In this document: positions 20,993 through 30,640 of the stretch, piece after piece
Position numbering within the stretch: position 1 is the first letter of the stretch
Layout: every line of letters starts with the position of its first letter
Origin: Prorocentrum cordatum
Taxonomy: Eukaryota > Sar > Dinophyceae > Prorocentrales > Prorocentraceae
Assembly: GCA_963575745.1 (NCBI GenBank)
Contig: CAUYUJ010018496.1
Coordinates: forward strand, 1 to 64,000
Reading direction: 5' to 3'
Length of the DNA: 64,000 bases
Program-made: the position numbers and the translations under genes
Notes under the pieces: generated by a model
The model's database searches: none
What the model was told of the DNA's origin: nothing
Seen by the model: only the letters and a program-made list of their open reading frames with translations

Positions 20993-21427
20993 GGGCCCAC
21001 TGGCCCCCCAAGTAACTTGCGCCCAAGAGGCGAGGGTGACGTCAGGGAAGGGGATGGTCTGGCAGGGGTCGCGCCCGGGGGGGGGGGGGGAGGGGGGGTG
21101 GGCGGGCAGCGCGAGGGCGCGAACACGGCCGCGCACCGCGGGGCGCGACTCGCGAAGCCAGGTGGCCCAGGGGGCCCGTCGGGGGGTCACCAGGGGTGGC
21201 CCTGGCCCAGGGCGTCCCCGCCTGCTCGCGCCCTTCTGGCGACCAGTACGGGGCCCAAACATACTGTTCGTTTCTAAGTATTCGAAAGTTATTTGATTTT
21301 CTGGGGGCCAAGATCCTCTCATTTCCAATTGTGCTATCCTGGGCCACTTCCTGGCCTCTGGGGGGCCAGGAACAATTCGAAACGAGCACACTTAGAAACG
21401 TTCACGACTAGAAAGGAACGACGTGTA

Positions 21428-21466
21428 CACACCACCACCACCACCACCACCACCACCACCACCACG
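21428..21466 (+). repeat. (CAC)n microsatellite
   Basis: About 12 perfect CAC units. The sequence on either side (21,000-21,870) shows no recognisable gene, only G-runs near 21,076-21,101. Confidence 0.9.
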
Positions 21467-21865
21467 ACCTCCCTCGGCCCCCTTCCTTCGCCCAGGAACG
21501 AGGAAAGGGGTGGCCATGGCCCAAGGTGAGCGACGCAAAAAAGGGGGCCGTCTTCACCTGCATTGACGCGTGGGCTGCTCGCGTAAGGTCCCGCGCAAGC
21601 GCTCTCGTTTCCAACATAGCGTGCCGCGCCGGCGGCCCGCGTAAGCCAGCGCGTAAGTAAGACCCTTGTTTGATCTTCGCTCGGGTGTCCCCGCCTTCTC
21701 GCGCCCTTCCGGAGACCCCCAGGGCCTCTGGGGCCTTGCGAGGGATGCCGTGGATGCCGTGGGAGACACTCCTGGAAATCCTGCGGACGCCTGGGGCTAG
21801 GGACACTCTCTCCCAGACTTCCGACTTCCGACCACCTGCTTTTTTTGAATCCGTGGCTCCAGCAG

Positions 21866-22045
21866 GGCTCGCTTCGATTCCTCCGATTCGATTCGATTTC
21901 GATGGCTTCCGATGCCGATTCGATTCGGCGTCGGATTCCGATTCGGATTCCGATTTCTCAGTGGAGGCCTACTGGCCTGCCGATTTCCGCCGATTCGACT
22001 TCTCCCCACTCCGCCGATCCGACCCCTTTCGATCGCCGCTCCGAC
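21866..22045 (+). repeat. Degenerate GATTCG / TCCGAT hexamer repeat
   Basis: GATTCGATTC and TCCGATTC words recur over about 180 bp with increasing decay toward the 3' side. No coding signal. Confidence 0.8.
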
Positions 22046-22189
22046 TTCCCGGTTCGATTCTGGGCTCGCCTGCTCCAGAGGTCCCGACCCCTTCCCGTGG
22101 GGTTGCTCCTCGACCCGAGCCTGCCATCATGGCCCTGGGGCCTGGAGCCGACCCTTAGAGGCCGATGGGGACGGATCGGGCGTTGCTAG

Positions 22190-22345
22190 AAGTTCTTCTG
22201 GCCCAAGGCGCCCCCCCAGACAGGATCGCGTCGTTGAAAAAATCAGGAAGGGAGGTTTTTGCACGTTTTCGGCTTCAGGCCTCGGGACCGTCCAGAGACG
22301 ACGCAGGACGAGAAACTGGTCCCGGGGAAAGGGTCGGGATTTAGG
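22190..22345 (+). repeat. Dispersed element E1, plus copy at the copia 5' boundary
   Basis: Shares GATCGCGTCGTTGAAAA, GGGAGGTTTTTG, CGTTTTCGGC and GGTCCCGGGG with 28,395-28,575 in the same order. The copia-like coding sequence begins within about 30 bp of its 3' end. Confidence 0.7.
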
Positions 22346-22369
22346 AAGCGTTGGTGGAAATGTGTCTCC

Positions 22370-23280
22370 AATGTAGATCCAAAGATCTTGATGAGTGAGG
22401 ATATGCTTGGACCCCTTCTCTTGGACCATGCAGGTCTCTCGCCTTCTGAGAACCTGATGGTGTTGATATCCACCGGAAATGTGACAACCTTCGACAATAT
22501 CAAGGATGTCTCGGCCGTATACACATCCGCCAAAAAGGCAAGGGCGAGTCCGGTAAAGGCTCCAGCCCTTCGACGTGGACGCAGCCCAGACCCAGCTACC
22601 AGAACAGGAGAAAGGGCAAGCGCAAAGTGCGCTTGTCCAGGCCGCAACACGCCTTCTACACGGCTGATGAAGGATGGTACGAGCAGGAGAAGCATTACCC
22701 TGAGGAGCTGAGCCCCTACGGATATTACGCGCCCAGCTACGCGCCAGAGCACGGTTGGGCCGACACGGCCTTGAATGACTACGCCGACGAACATACCTAC
22801 GTTGACGAGGAATCGCATGCTCACGGGGCTCCAGTCCAGGATAGCAGCGAGGTCGACGAGATGGTCAAGGCTGGATACAAAGAGGAAGAAGCCTCTGACG
22901 CGATCCAAGAGAACCTGGTAGCCAACCTTGGCACCAAGGGGAGGAGCAAAGGCAAAGGAAAGAGCGGAGGCAAGAGTTACCACTGCACGCCCTGGTCGCC
23001 TACGGGAGGCGGCAAAGGAGGACCTTCCCTGGAAGATCGCAAGAAGCGGCTCCAGAAGATCAAGGAACGCTCGAAATGCAAGACCTGCCACGACACAGGC
23101 CACTGGTCCAGGGACCCTGAATGCAAGGGCAAACCAAGGACGGCAACGGTAGCGCATACTGGAGACACTGGCGAGCGCCATGCCCAGTTACGCGAGGACG
23201 GCGACGAACAAAAGTTCACATCTGTCAGTTCTGTTGCTGCACCACCATCAATGCCTCATCGTATCAATCGTAACAAGGAG
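22370..23280 (+). pseudogene. copia-like Gag with CCHC zinc knuckle
   Basis: Frame 2 at 22,370-22,530 reads a capsid-like stretch with LLLDHAGLSPSE and LISTGNVTTFDNI, which resembles the conserved capsid end of dinoflagellate copia elements. The frame then shifts at an A run near 22,533 to frame 1, where a Gly-Lys-rich linker, an acidic Tyr-rich stretch (about 22,660-22,830) and the motif EMVKAGYKEEEASDAI appear. A zinc knuckle follows at about 23,075-23,120: C-x2-C-x4-H-x5-C (CKTCHDTGHWSRDPEC). Gag packages element RNA in virus-like particles. The frameshift makes this copy non-functional unless it is a homopolymer error. The true N terminus is not visible; open frames here lack a convincing ATG. 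Confidence 0.7.
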
Positions 23281-23847
23281 GAGTTGATGAGGATGGATTC
23301 CGGTGTTTCTCGTTTCTGCTCTTCTTTCTCTTCTCGCATCATGCGCCACAAGGCATGCGTGTATGAGGGGGCGAATTGCGACGGGCAGTGTAGCTTGCAG
23401 CACAACCGCGCTGAGCATCATGTCCGTGAGAGTTGCATGGGGGTGGCCGGGGCACTCCGGTGCAGGGACCTTCAAAGCTTCAGGGGAAGAGTCTTCAGAC
23501 CACTACAGAGGCAGAGGGGGGTACTCTGTGGGTCCATGCCTGTTCGCTCGACCGAATCTTATTCTATGGCTAGTGTTTCTGACGGGGAGTTTGAGGAGGA
23601 GGAATATGTTTCGGATCCCGTCTCTTTTCCTGGTCGGGATACAGCGTTCGCTTCGGGTCGATACAACAGGGCTCAGCTATGGTCGCGTTCTCAGGAATGC
23701 TCCGGACTACGTAGATAGGGGTCGCAACGTGAAGAAACCAAGCAGGATCTGGTTCTATTCTTAGGATGGGTCGAGAGCAATTTTACTCGGAGGGAAGACG
23801 GACAGTTTGTGAGAGCTTCGGGACCGGAAGTTTCCAATAACTAAATT

Positions 23848-24195
23848 TTGCCTTCCTCGAGTTCTTCTTCTTGCTTGAACAGGAAACCTGCAGATCCCCC
23901 GTTGCCTCGTCCATGTGTTCGAGGGTGTAAGAATCTCTCAGGAGTTGGTTCTAGCGCCCGTTTCATTGTTCGCACCTGCAAGGATTGCGGTCACAAGACC
24001 AAGACGAAGAGGCTCGCGGCACTGCGCTCCCCGGGTGAGTGCCCACGCGGCATTGTAAATTATTACGGCAGCATTCCAGATATCGTTCGCACGCATTGTT
24101 GTTGTCTGACATGCATTGATGAACAGCCCAAGAAGCTAGCAAAAGCAGGACAGCAACATACAAGCATAAGCAATCGAGAAGATTATCGAGGATGA
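23848..24195 (+). pseudogene. copia-like cysteine-rich segment downstream of Gag
   Basis: In frame 1 the sequence C-x3-C near 23,920 is followed by SSARFIVRTCKDCGHKTKTKR, a cysteine and histidine pattern that in dinoflagellate copia proteins lies between gag and protease. It probably binds zinc. It is in a different frame from both neighbours. The segment 23,281-23,847 before it has open frames but nothing recognisable. Confidence 0.5.
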
Positions 24196-24311
24196 CCGCC
24201 GCATCACCTCTGTAGAGTTAAATATTGCACGGAAGGCTTTCAACAAACGTGCTGTTGATATTTGTAATGATACAGGTGACGCTAGTGCAGGTGAACTGAC
24301 TTCGTTGCTCC

Positions 24312-24920
24312 ATGACTTTGTCAAAGAAGTCCCAGATCACAGTCTTGTCGGTTTTATGGCTCCACCACAGAATGTTTCGACCGAAGTTGCAGCTCTTTCT
24401 AAGCTTCGTACGGTTGATACCTTCAAAAGGTGAAGGTGTCTGGGTCGTTCTGCACGAGGGTTGTAATTCTTGTTGTCGCGGCAAAGCCTGGGCTCTTAAC
24501 GCAGAGGGTAAACTCGGGAAGTTGCGTTTCTATCCTAGGCGGGTCCACAGACAACGCAAGACGTGCAGCGGTATAAGTGGACAGGCAGGGAGTGAGACAA
24601 CAGGTAAGAAGAGTTTCCCGTTTCGTATCGTTGCTTTTCGTGGCGCCGTGGGTGGGTGTCTCGAGTCGCATCAGTTGAAAGATTCGGACCATGTTCCTCT
24701 CTTGTTACCTCGTGCTGCAGCGGCTTCTCTCGGTCTCGCGAAGGATCTCGCCAATGGTCGCGCTCTCTTGAGTCAGGAAGGCGAGGTCGAAATGTGTCGT
24801 TGCGCACGCTCAGGTCTTCTTATCATTCGCCCTGATCAGTTTGATCCCAAGCGCGCTGCGGATTCCATTCGTCCGTTGCACATTTCGTATCTCAGCAGTT
24901 GCCCAGCTCCTGCCGGCCGC
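24312..24920 (+). pseudogene. copia-like aspartic protease region, active site changed
   Basis: Frame 3 reads VWVVLHEGCN at 24,441-24,470, where a retropepsin would normally have D-[ST]-G after the hydrophobic strand, or D-E-G in related elements as far as I recall. Here the expected Asp codon is CAC (His), at 24,453-24,455. Downstream, a stretch ending SHQLKDSDHVPLLLPRAAAAS and then LGLAKDL and SGLLIIRPDQFD fits the second half of the same domain. The domain would cut the polyprotein, but with His at the catalytic position it is unlikely to work. The assignment rests on order and motif resemblance. Confidence 0.55.
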
Positions 24921-26798
24921 GCCGCGCCGCTTGCTGTCGTCGATCACTGCGGCGACGACGGGATCGCGCGCGCCTGCGCCCGTCGATCGCCCCAGAGACG
25001 ACGAGGCCGCGCGGGTCGCTGCCATGGCTGCTGGCGCTGGTGCTCGTCCCGCACCCGAGGCGCTCGGCGTCGTCGATACTGAGAGAGCACATTCGCCGTC
25101 ACCATCGCTCCAGTCATGATATGACCACCAGAGGGCGCGACGCCAACGCCATCATAGATGCGCCCATTGCTACAGATGGGAATATGGCGAACTATGATCG
25201 GCACGTGTTTGGTGGATGCCAGAGCTCTGAATCACACGCGCCACATCGGGCACCATCCGAACATCTTGCGCAAGTCAGTTGAGTGAACATTTGGTCGGCA
25301 TCGCCGAGTGCGCGGGAAGAGCTTTGGCGCAGAATAAGTCTTCACAAGATGTGTGTTTGCCATCTGTCGTTCTGGTCGGCATCGCTTTGTTGCAGTCAGT
25401 TTTGGTATCAAGCAGTTTTGAAGCAGTATGGCATCGAATCATGTTCTGCGCGCCTGAGCCGCCATGGGTGGTTCCAGCGTACTTGCAACGGGAATGCGAT
25501 GACTGCCGTCACGTTTCCGATTGGGGCCGTGAGATGGCGCGCGCTGCGACTGACAGGATGGTTTCGCTTTTTTATTGAATTGTTCGAGGAGTTCAGTGCA
25601 CCGCCGCCTCCAGTTCCTGAGCCATCTGCAAATCGCAGACCCCGTGACGGGGCTGAGCTAGCCAGGAGGGGGGAGAAGAGGTCTCGCGCTTCATCGAGTG
25701 CGGTTGGCGGAGTAGACGACAACGACGCGGCCGCTGTCATCCGCGAGCACATCAGAACGATCTGGCGGGGGCGTCGTGGCTCTTAATATATTGAGGCAGA
25801 CTTCAAGGTCACGATGAGACATTATGCTGGGAAAGAGCTGCAATTCTATTGGAAGGTCTGTCACGAGGACAACAGGGCGCCTGCAGATTATACGATTTGT
25901 ACGTGTTGCTCGTGAGTATGCAGAGATTGGTATTTACCCAGATCTGTCGGCGGTAGTTCTTCCTCTGCTGCTGCTGCTTCGCCACCTGTCGCCGCGTCGT
26001 CTTCTTCCGCTGCATCACCCCCTCCACATCAAACGCGAGATTCGCAGGGCGATGGCGACGACGTGCCGAAGAAGAAGGCTCGCATGAGCAGCGCCAGCAA
26101 TGTGACGGGCCTGCCGCCGGGCGAAGCTGCCCCTCCGGGCACTATCGTCCGCCTTCCTGGAATGCCACCTATGATGCCGCCGCCCAAGCACAAGCCAGTT
26201 GTCCTCGTGCCGAGGCAGCCGGACGGACCGCCGCCTGCGCGCCTCAGGACTCCCCTGCCACCTCCGCCACCGGAGCCGCCGCGCAGGGTAGAGCCGCTGC
26301 CGCCACCACCACCGCCTCCGGCGAGTACTGCTGCCGCCAGCAGCGACGACGAGTCGATCGAGACTCGCGCGTCTCGTTCAGGATCCCCGACTTCTCCTTC
26401 CGAGGGGGCCTTGGCCGCGGTGGGTGGTGACCGGGCCGGAGATCCAGTCGTGGCCTTCGAGCCGATTGCCGTTGGCGAAGAGCAGCTGAATTCGCTCTTC
26501 GAGCAGGCCGTGAAGCGGGCAAGCAGAGGAACTTCATAACGCGCGTTGACCCTCGATCGCTCCCATCAGGGGGATCGACTGGCCGCCCAGACGAGCGGGG
26601 CGCTGAGAAGTTATAGCGCGCGTGAACTGCAATATTCATCCGTTCAACGCCCAGATCAAGTTCCCGCCGGCATGGTCTTCTTGGAAGAAGAGTTCTATGG
26701 GCCGCACGAAGGACACCCAGTCCTGGAGGCGCATAGAAGTTCGTGTTGCCATGAATTCTTCTGTTGATGCTGAAGAGTACGATCGACTAGCAATCTGA
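24921..26798 (+). other. Interior of the copia-like element, unassigned
   Basis: Contains frames of 70-170 codons. One at 26,063-26,539 reads a proline-rich protein with a poly-Pro core and an acidic Ser-rich tail, starting at GTG, not ATG. I do not recognise any of it. It may be linker sequence of the polyprotein or a later insertion. Confidence 0.4.
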
Positions 26799-27548
26799 GT
26801 GCAGCCTCCGAGAGTACGCGCTGACGGAACATCGTATGTGTGTACGTCCCTGCAGCTGGGTCAGCATGAGATGACTATTACGAATGCTAAGAATCGTGCC
26901 AAATATTGCTCTGGATTGTGTCGTATCAGTATACAAGAAGAGCTGTTGTCTGCGCGCGTTGCCGAGCTGTCCGCGCCGGGCACGGCTGCTGCCGACAAGG
27001 AGATCGTCGAGAAGGTGATCAGGAACGCCGATCCGCTTCGAGGACGAGCGGGGACCAACCTGGCCGGGGTGCTGCTCTACATCATCGGCATCACGTTCGC
27101 TTGCCCAGTCTCAACCGACACGGTGGCGCGCCCAGATTGGGAGCCATCGATGGCAAAAGACATCATCGAGCGGAATCATGATCCTGTTGTTGCCTACGCA
27201 TCATCATCAAATCATCATGTCATCAGTGATTGTTTCTCTGGTTTGACTCAAAACCATGGCCTTGTAACTGTTGCGCTAGGTTGCGAGCCCGGTTGCTCGA
27301 GCCTTGAGGTTGCCAGCGCGCTGAACTCGTACTTCGAGCCAGACGCCGACATCACGAGTCATAACGTCTTCGATTTCTTCAGAGAGTCAGGTCAGAAGGT
27401 TAGAGTCGATAGGCTAGCACTTTCAGTTTTCCCCGCCGAAGCCGCAGAGGAGAGAGCTAGAGACGATGTGAACGCGATCGTCGGTGATGACGACGTCGCT
27501 ACTGTCTCCAAGGAGCGCTTGCGAGATGAAGAACAAGATATCCGATAA
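26799..27548 (+). pseudogene. Unrecognised 249-codon frame joined in frame to the integrase N terminus
   Basis: This frame starts at GTG and ends at a TAA (27,546-27,548). Reading through that stop in the same frame leads directly into the integrase zinc motif, so it was probably part of the copia polyprotein upstream of integrase. It includes a hydrophobic patch (about AGVLLYIIGITFACPVS) and an acidic C-terminal part. I do not recognise a family. Confidence 0.4.
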
Positions 27549-27733
27549 GTCAACTTACATGGCAAGCCAGAACACGAAGGAAAGAAAAGGAAAGCGTGCC
27601 TGCAAATCCCGCTCCGCACAAGCGTCGCTATTAGACGACTGCACACACAGTTTGGTCACGTACCTAATCGTGTTCTCGTGCAGCTATTGCGAATCTCCAG
27701 GATGTCGTCGGACTACATTGAGCCAAGAATGAG
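27549..27733 (+). pseudogene. Integrase N-terminal H2C2-type zinc motif, truncated
   Basis: Frame 3 reads IPLRTSVAIRRLHTQFGHV and then NRVLVQLLRISRMSS, the first half of the copia integrase zinc module: R-x-L-H-x3-G-H with the following helix. The paired cysteines expected about 30 residues later are not clearly present, because the frame runs into the C-terminal part of integrase at about 27,730. Confidence 0.65.
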
Positions 27734-28172
27734 ATGTCACGAGTCGGCGAGTTCGCGCCTGCTCAGTGGGTGCTCGGAAAGACGCCCCGTGCCCCAGCGA
27801 GCCTATTCGGCGACGAGGAAGCTTTCGACTCAGGAGTGCTTGCGAATGGTGCAGAGGACGGAGCCGACGAGTTTTCTCGCCAGGCTGCGATCCGCGCGTC
27901 TGCTAGGAAAGCATTCGTGGAACACGACGTCGGGAGTAGAACGGCGAGGGCCGCTCTCCGAAAAGCAACGCCACTAGCCGGGGAATATCAAGTAGGTGAC
28001 GCAGTGTGTTTCCGCAAAAAGCCGACCGACGGCGAAGTCACTGCCATGTGGAGCACTGGTTCTCGCATCGTTGGATTCGATGGCAAAAAACGCATGGGTT
28101 ATCGCAGAGGGTGTACCTGTCTGCGCGGCTGTCGACAAGCTCCGACCGTGTACTGCGGCGGAGGCGTTGGCA
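27734..28172 (+). pseudogene. Integrase C-terminal region
   Basis: Frame 2 reads EFAPAQWVLGKTPRAP, then DEFSRQAAIRASARKAF, RKATPLAGEYQVGDAVCFRK and STGSRIVGFDG. This is the sequence that normally follows the catalytic core in copia integrases of dinoflagellates. After an A run at about 28,086-28,091 the frame changes to frame 3, which continues WVIAEGVPVCAAVDKLRPC up to the N gap. The catalytic core with its D, D, E residues should lie between the zinc motif and this block and is absent. Confidence 0.7.
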
Positions 28173-28173
28173 T

Positions 28174-28273
28174 NNNNNNNNNNNNNNNNNNNNNNNNNNN
28201 NNNNNNNNNNNNNNNNNNNNNNNNNNNNNNNNNNNNNNNNNNNNNNNNNNNNNNNNNNNNNNNNNNNNNNNNN
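28174..28273. other. Assembly gap (100 N)
   Basis: Exactly 100 undetermined bases. A round figure like this is usually a placeholder, so the true distance is unknown. Confidence 0.95.
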
Positions 28274-28372
28274 CTCCTCTTCCTCCTCCTGCTTCTGCTG
28301 CTGCTCCTCCTCCCTCTCCTCCGCCTCCCTCTCCTCCTCCTCCTCCTCCTCCCTCTCCTCCTCCTCCTGACC
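28274..28372 (+). repeat. TCC/CTC pyrimidine tract at the gap edge
   Basis: A TCC-rich tract directly after the gap, which probably explains why the assembly broke here. Confidence 0.9.
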
Positions 28373-28394
28373 TAGACCCCCGACGTCGCAATTT

Positions 28395-28575
28395 TGTCCC
28401 AGACGTGATCGCGTCGTGAAAACATCAGGGCGGGAGGTTTTTGGCCGTTTTCGGCCCCTGGGAGCCCTCGCCGGGGCCGGGGCCGTCAAAAAACGGATCA
28501 GGATGAAAAGCCGGTCCCGGGGACGGGGTCGGGACTTCCAAGGGCCCGGCAGTGAAACAATCAGGACGTCGCATC
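28395..28575 (+). repeat. Dispersed element E1, best plus copy
   Basis: Contains the E1 blocks in order: GTGATCGCGTCGTGAAAA, GGGAGGTTTTTGG, CGTTTTCGGC, GATGAAAAGCCGGTCCCG, GGGTCGGGACTTCCAAGG and GAAACAATCAGGACGTCG. Confidence 0.7.
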
Positions 28576-28588
28576 GAAACCCAGCGGT

Positions 28589-28670
28589 CTGAACCCCTTC
28601 CCCGGGACTGGTTTTGCATCCCGAGCCGTTTTATTGACGGCCCCGAGGCCTGGTACAAGAGCCTTCGGAG
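28589..28670 (-). repeat. Dispersed element E1, inverted partial copy 1
   Basis: CCCTTCCCCGGGACTGG and CCGAGCCGTTTT match the reverse complement of 28,480-28,525. It directly follows the plus copy, so together they form a hairpin with about 40-60 bp between the arms. Confidence 0.7.
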
Positions 28671-28763
28671 GCCGAAAGTAAAGAATAGCGAAAACCCTCG
28701 CCCGTCGTGATTTTTGTTCACGTCGCGAGGGCGTTTGGGTTCGGCGGCGAGCGAGGGGCGGAC

Positions 28764-28889
28764 GTGAGAAGTAGAAGGCCTTCTCAGAAGACAGCGGAGC
28801 TTCTCAGAAGCCCGCCGGCCTTGTAAGAGAAGTTTGCTGACTTCTCGGGGAAACTCCCGAACCTTCTGAGAAGGCCTTCTCCTTCTCAC
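28764..28889. mobile_element. 126-bp palindromic element with 27-bp inverted ends
   Basis: Bases 28,764-28,790 are the reverse complement of 28,863-28,889 with 26 of 27 matches. The interior holds further CTTCTCAGAAG-type palindromes. No coding capacity and no clear target-site duplication. The form fits a MITE or an introner-like foldback. Confidence 0.75.
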
Positions 28890-28917
28890 TTCCCCTCCGG
28901 GCGCGCCGCCTATTTTC

Positions 28918-29018
28918 ACAACGCCGACATCCATATAGGTCTGGGCCCCTTCCCCGGGACCGGCTTTGCATCGCGAGCCGTTTGTCGACGGCCCCGAGGC
29001 CCAGTATGAGGACCTTCG
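28918..29018 (-). repeat. Dispersed element E1, inverted partial copy 2
   Basis: Direct repeat of 28,589-28,670 with about 80% identity by eye (shared CCCTTCCCCGGGAC, CGAGCCGTTT and GACGGCCCCGAGGCC). The 126-bp palindromic element lies between the two. Confidence 0.7.
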
Positions 29019-29167
29019 CTCGCCGCCGATGGGTCCTCGGGTCTCTGCGCGCTCGGCGCCGCGCGGAGGCCGGCGGCGGCGGGCGCCTGGGCGGCCGCTC
29101 GGCGGCCTTCGGGCTGTGGGCGAGCGGCACCCGTCGGCGGCGGGCAGCTGGCTGCCACTGGCGTTAC

Positions 29168-29270
29168 GTCGGGCATGTCCCTCTACAGGAGGAGTATTCA
29201 GAAGAAGTCAAAACATAGTAAGGAGTATTCTGAAGAAGCCAAAATCCGCCTGTAGGAGGACATGCCCGAC
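29168..29270. mobile_element. 103-bp palindromic element with 22-bp inverted ends
   Basis: Bases 29,168-29,189 and 29,249-29,270 are inverted with 21 of 22 matches; the ends read GTCGGGCATGTCC and GGACATGCCCGAC. The interior has a direct repeat of GGAGTATTC. The outside sequence CTGCCACTGGCG (29,152-29,163) and CTGACACTGGCG (29,271-29,282) agrees at 11 of 12 bases and could be a target-site duplication, though the left copy is 4 bases away from the element. Confidence 0.75.
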
Positions 29271-29282
29271 CTGACACTGGCG

Positions 29283-30247
29283 GGCATCGGCGGCGTTCGA
29301 TTGCCATCGGCGGCGAGCATTCGGCTACATAGCTGGCTTCATCGTCGGGTCCTTGCGCGCTTGTCCCGAGGAGGCCCCCAGGATGTGAAATTCCTTGGTT
29401 GTCCGTAGCTCTTGACTGTTGTCGGCGTATGTTTTGGCTTTCCGTGTCTTCAGAGCGTCCGAGGCGTCCCAAGAAACACCCAGAATCACCCCAAGCTATT
29501 TCCGCCTGTCTGCTCCGCGCGATGCTTGTGGGGCAGTGTAACAGTCAGGACGTTCAGGACAGGGACGAATTCCATCAAGTCTGCCTACGAGACGAGTGAG
29601 CGAGATGGACGGATTGACGTTCAGGGTTTTTTTGTATTCTGTCAATCGGCCAGAGCAGAAATATCAGTTAGGGGCATCGAGTGCACACATAAGTATCAAT
29701 TGGTCAGAGGCTGCTGCCGTGCGGGCAAGCGTTTGGAAGAGCACGGCGCGAGATTACAGCCGCTGTCAGTCTAGCTCCCTTCCACTGCTCATGTGCGCGT
29801 CACACGGCTGCTAGTAATAATTTCTGCTCTGATAGTTCACTGATGCTCGAATTATCCCGCAACGTTTACGGCGTTTGTTCCGACTCTCGCGCTTCGCTTT
29901 GTCAGGGCCATTGGTTGCCCTGAGTGGTCGGAGCGCAACAAATATACATGAATACCTTTTCTGCCCGCCGGGGGCCCTGAAAGCTGGGTGTGGAAGGATG
30001 ATGTTCGTGTCAATCTACGTAGCAGCCGCAATTGCGTTGCCCCGATGACGACGACGGCGCAGGCCCTCTCCGGGGGATAGCCAGCCGAGCCCCAGCCGGC
30101 CCCGCCCCCGCCGACGATGCCAGTGCATTTCGGGGGCAACATCGGTGTATACCCCAAACCCATCAGGACACGACTATGCGTATACACCGAAAAATGCATA
30201 ACCAATTACGCCAGATTTGGTGTGTATTTACATTGCCCCGGCAACCG
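29283..30247. other. No gene recognised
   Basis: Moderate-GC sequence without protein motifs. GGTGTATAC and GTATACACCG at about 30,143 and 30,178 form a weak inverted pair near the start of the next array. Confidence 0.45.
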
Positions 30248-30640
30248 GGGTTCCCAGTTCGCGCCGGCGCCGAAGACGCTATTTGAAGACGGACCACGCG
30301 TCCCTGTGAAGACGCTACTCTTTGTGAAGACGCTATTCCTGGTGAAGATGGTGAAGACGCTATTCCGTGTGAAGACGCTGTTCCGGGTGAAGACGCTAGT
30401 CCTGGTGAAGACGGTGAAAACGCTATTCCGGTTGAAGACGCTATTCTTGGTGAAGACGCTAGTCCCGGTGAAGAAGCGTTCTGCGGACACAGACAGCACT
30501 TCCCCTATGAAGACGCTATGCCCTGTGAAGGCGCTAGTCCCGGTGAAGATGCTATTCGGTGTGATGACGCTATTCCGGGTGAAGACGCTATTCCTTGTGA
30601 AGACGCTATTCCAAGTGAAGACGCTATTCCGGGGTAGGAC
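30248..30640 (+). repeat. 18-bp array I (GGTGAAGACGCTATTCCC) with leader
   Basis: About 20 units of consensus GGTGAAGACGCTATTCCC. The first 45 bp (30,248-30,293), including CCCAGTTCGCGCCGGCGCC, is a leader that recurs in the opposite orientation at 46,740-46,790. The unit length is a multiple of three, so frames stay open (VKTLF on one strand, NSVFT on the other), but nothing indicates a gene. Confidence 0.9.

Larger units (their letters stand above)
22370..28173 (+). mobile_element. Decayed Ty1/copia-like LTR retrotransposon
   Basis: Pieces occur in copia order: gag (22,370-23,280), a cysteine-rich segment (23,848-24,195), protease-like domain (24,430-24,890), integrase N-terminal zinc motif (27,549-27,733) and integrase C-terminal region (27,734-28,172). 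Frames shift between pieces and there is an in-frame stop at 27,546-27,548. The integrase core is missing. Reverse transcriptase and RNase H are not visible; they may lie in or beyond the N gap or be deleted. LTRs were not identified. Confidence 0.75.
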
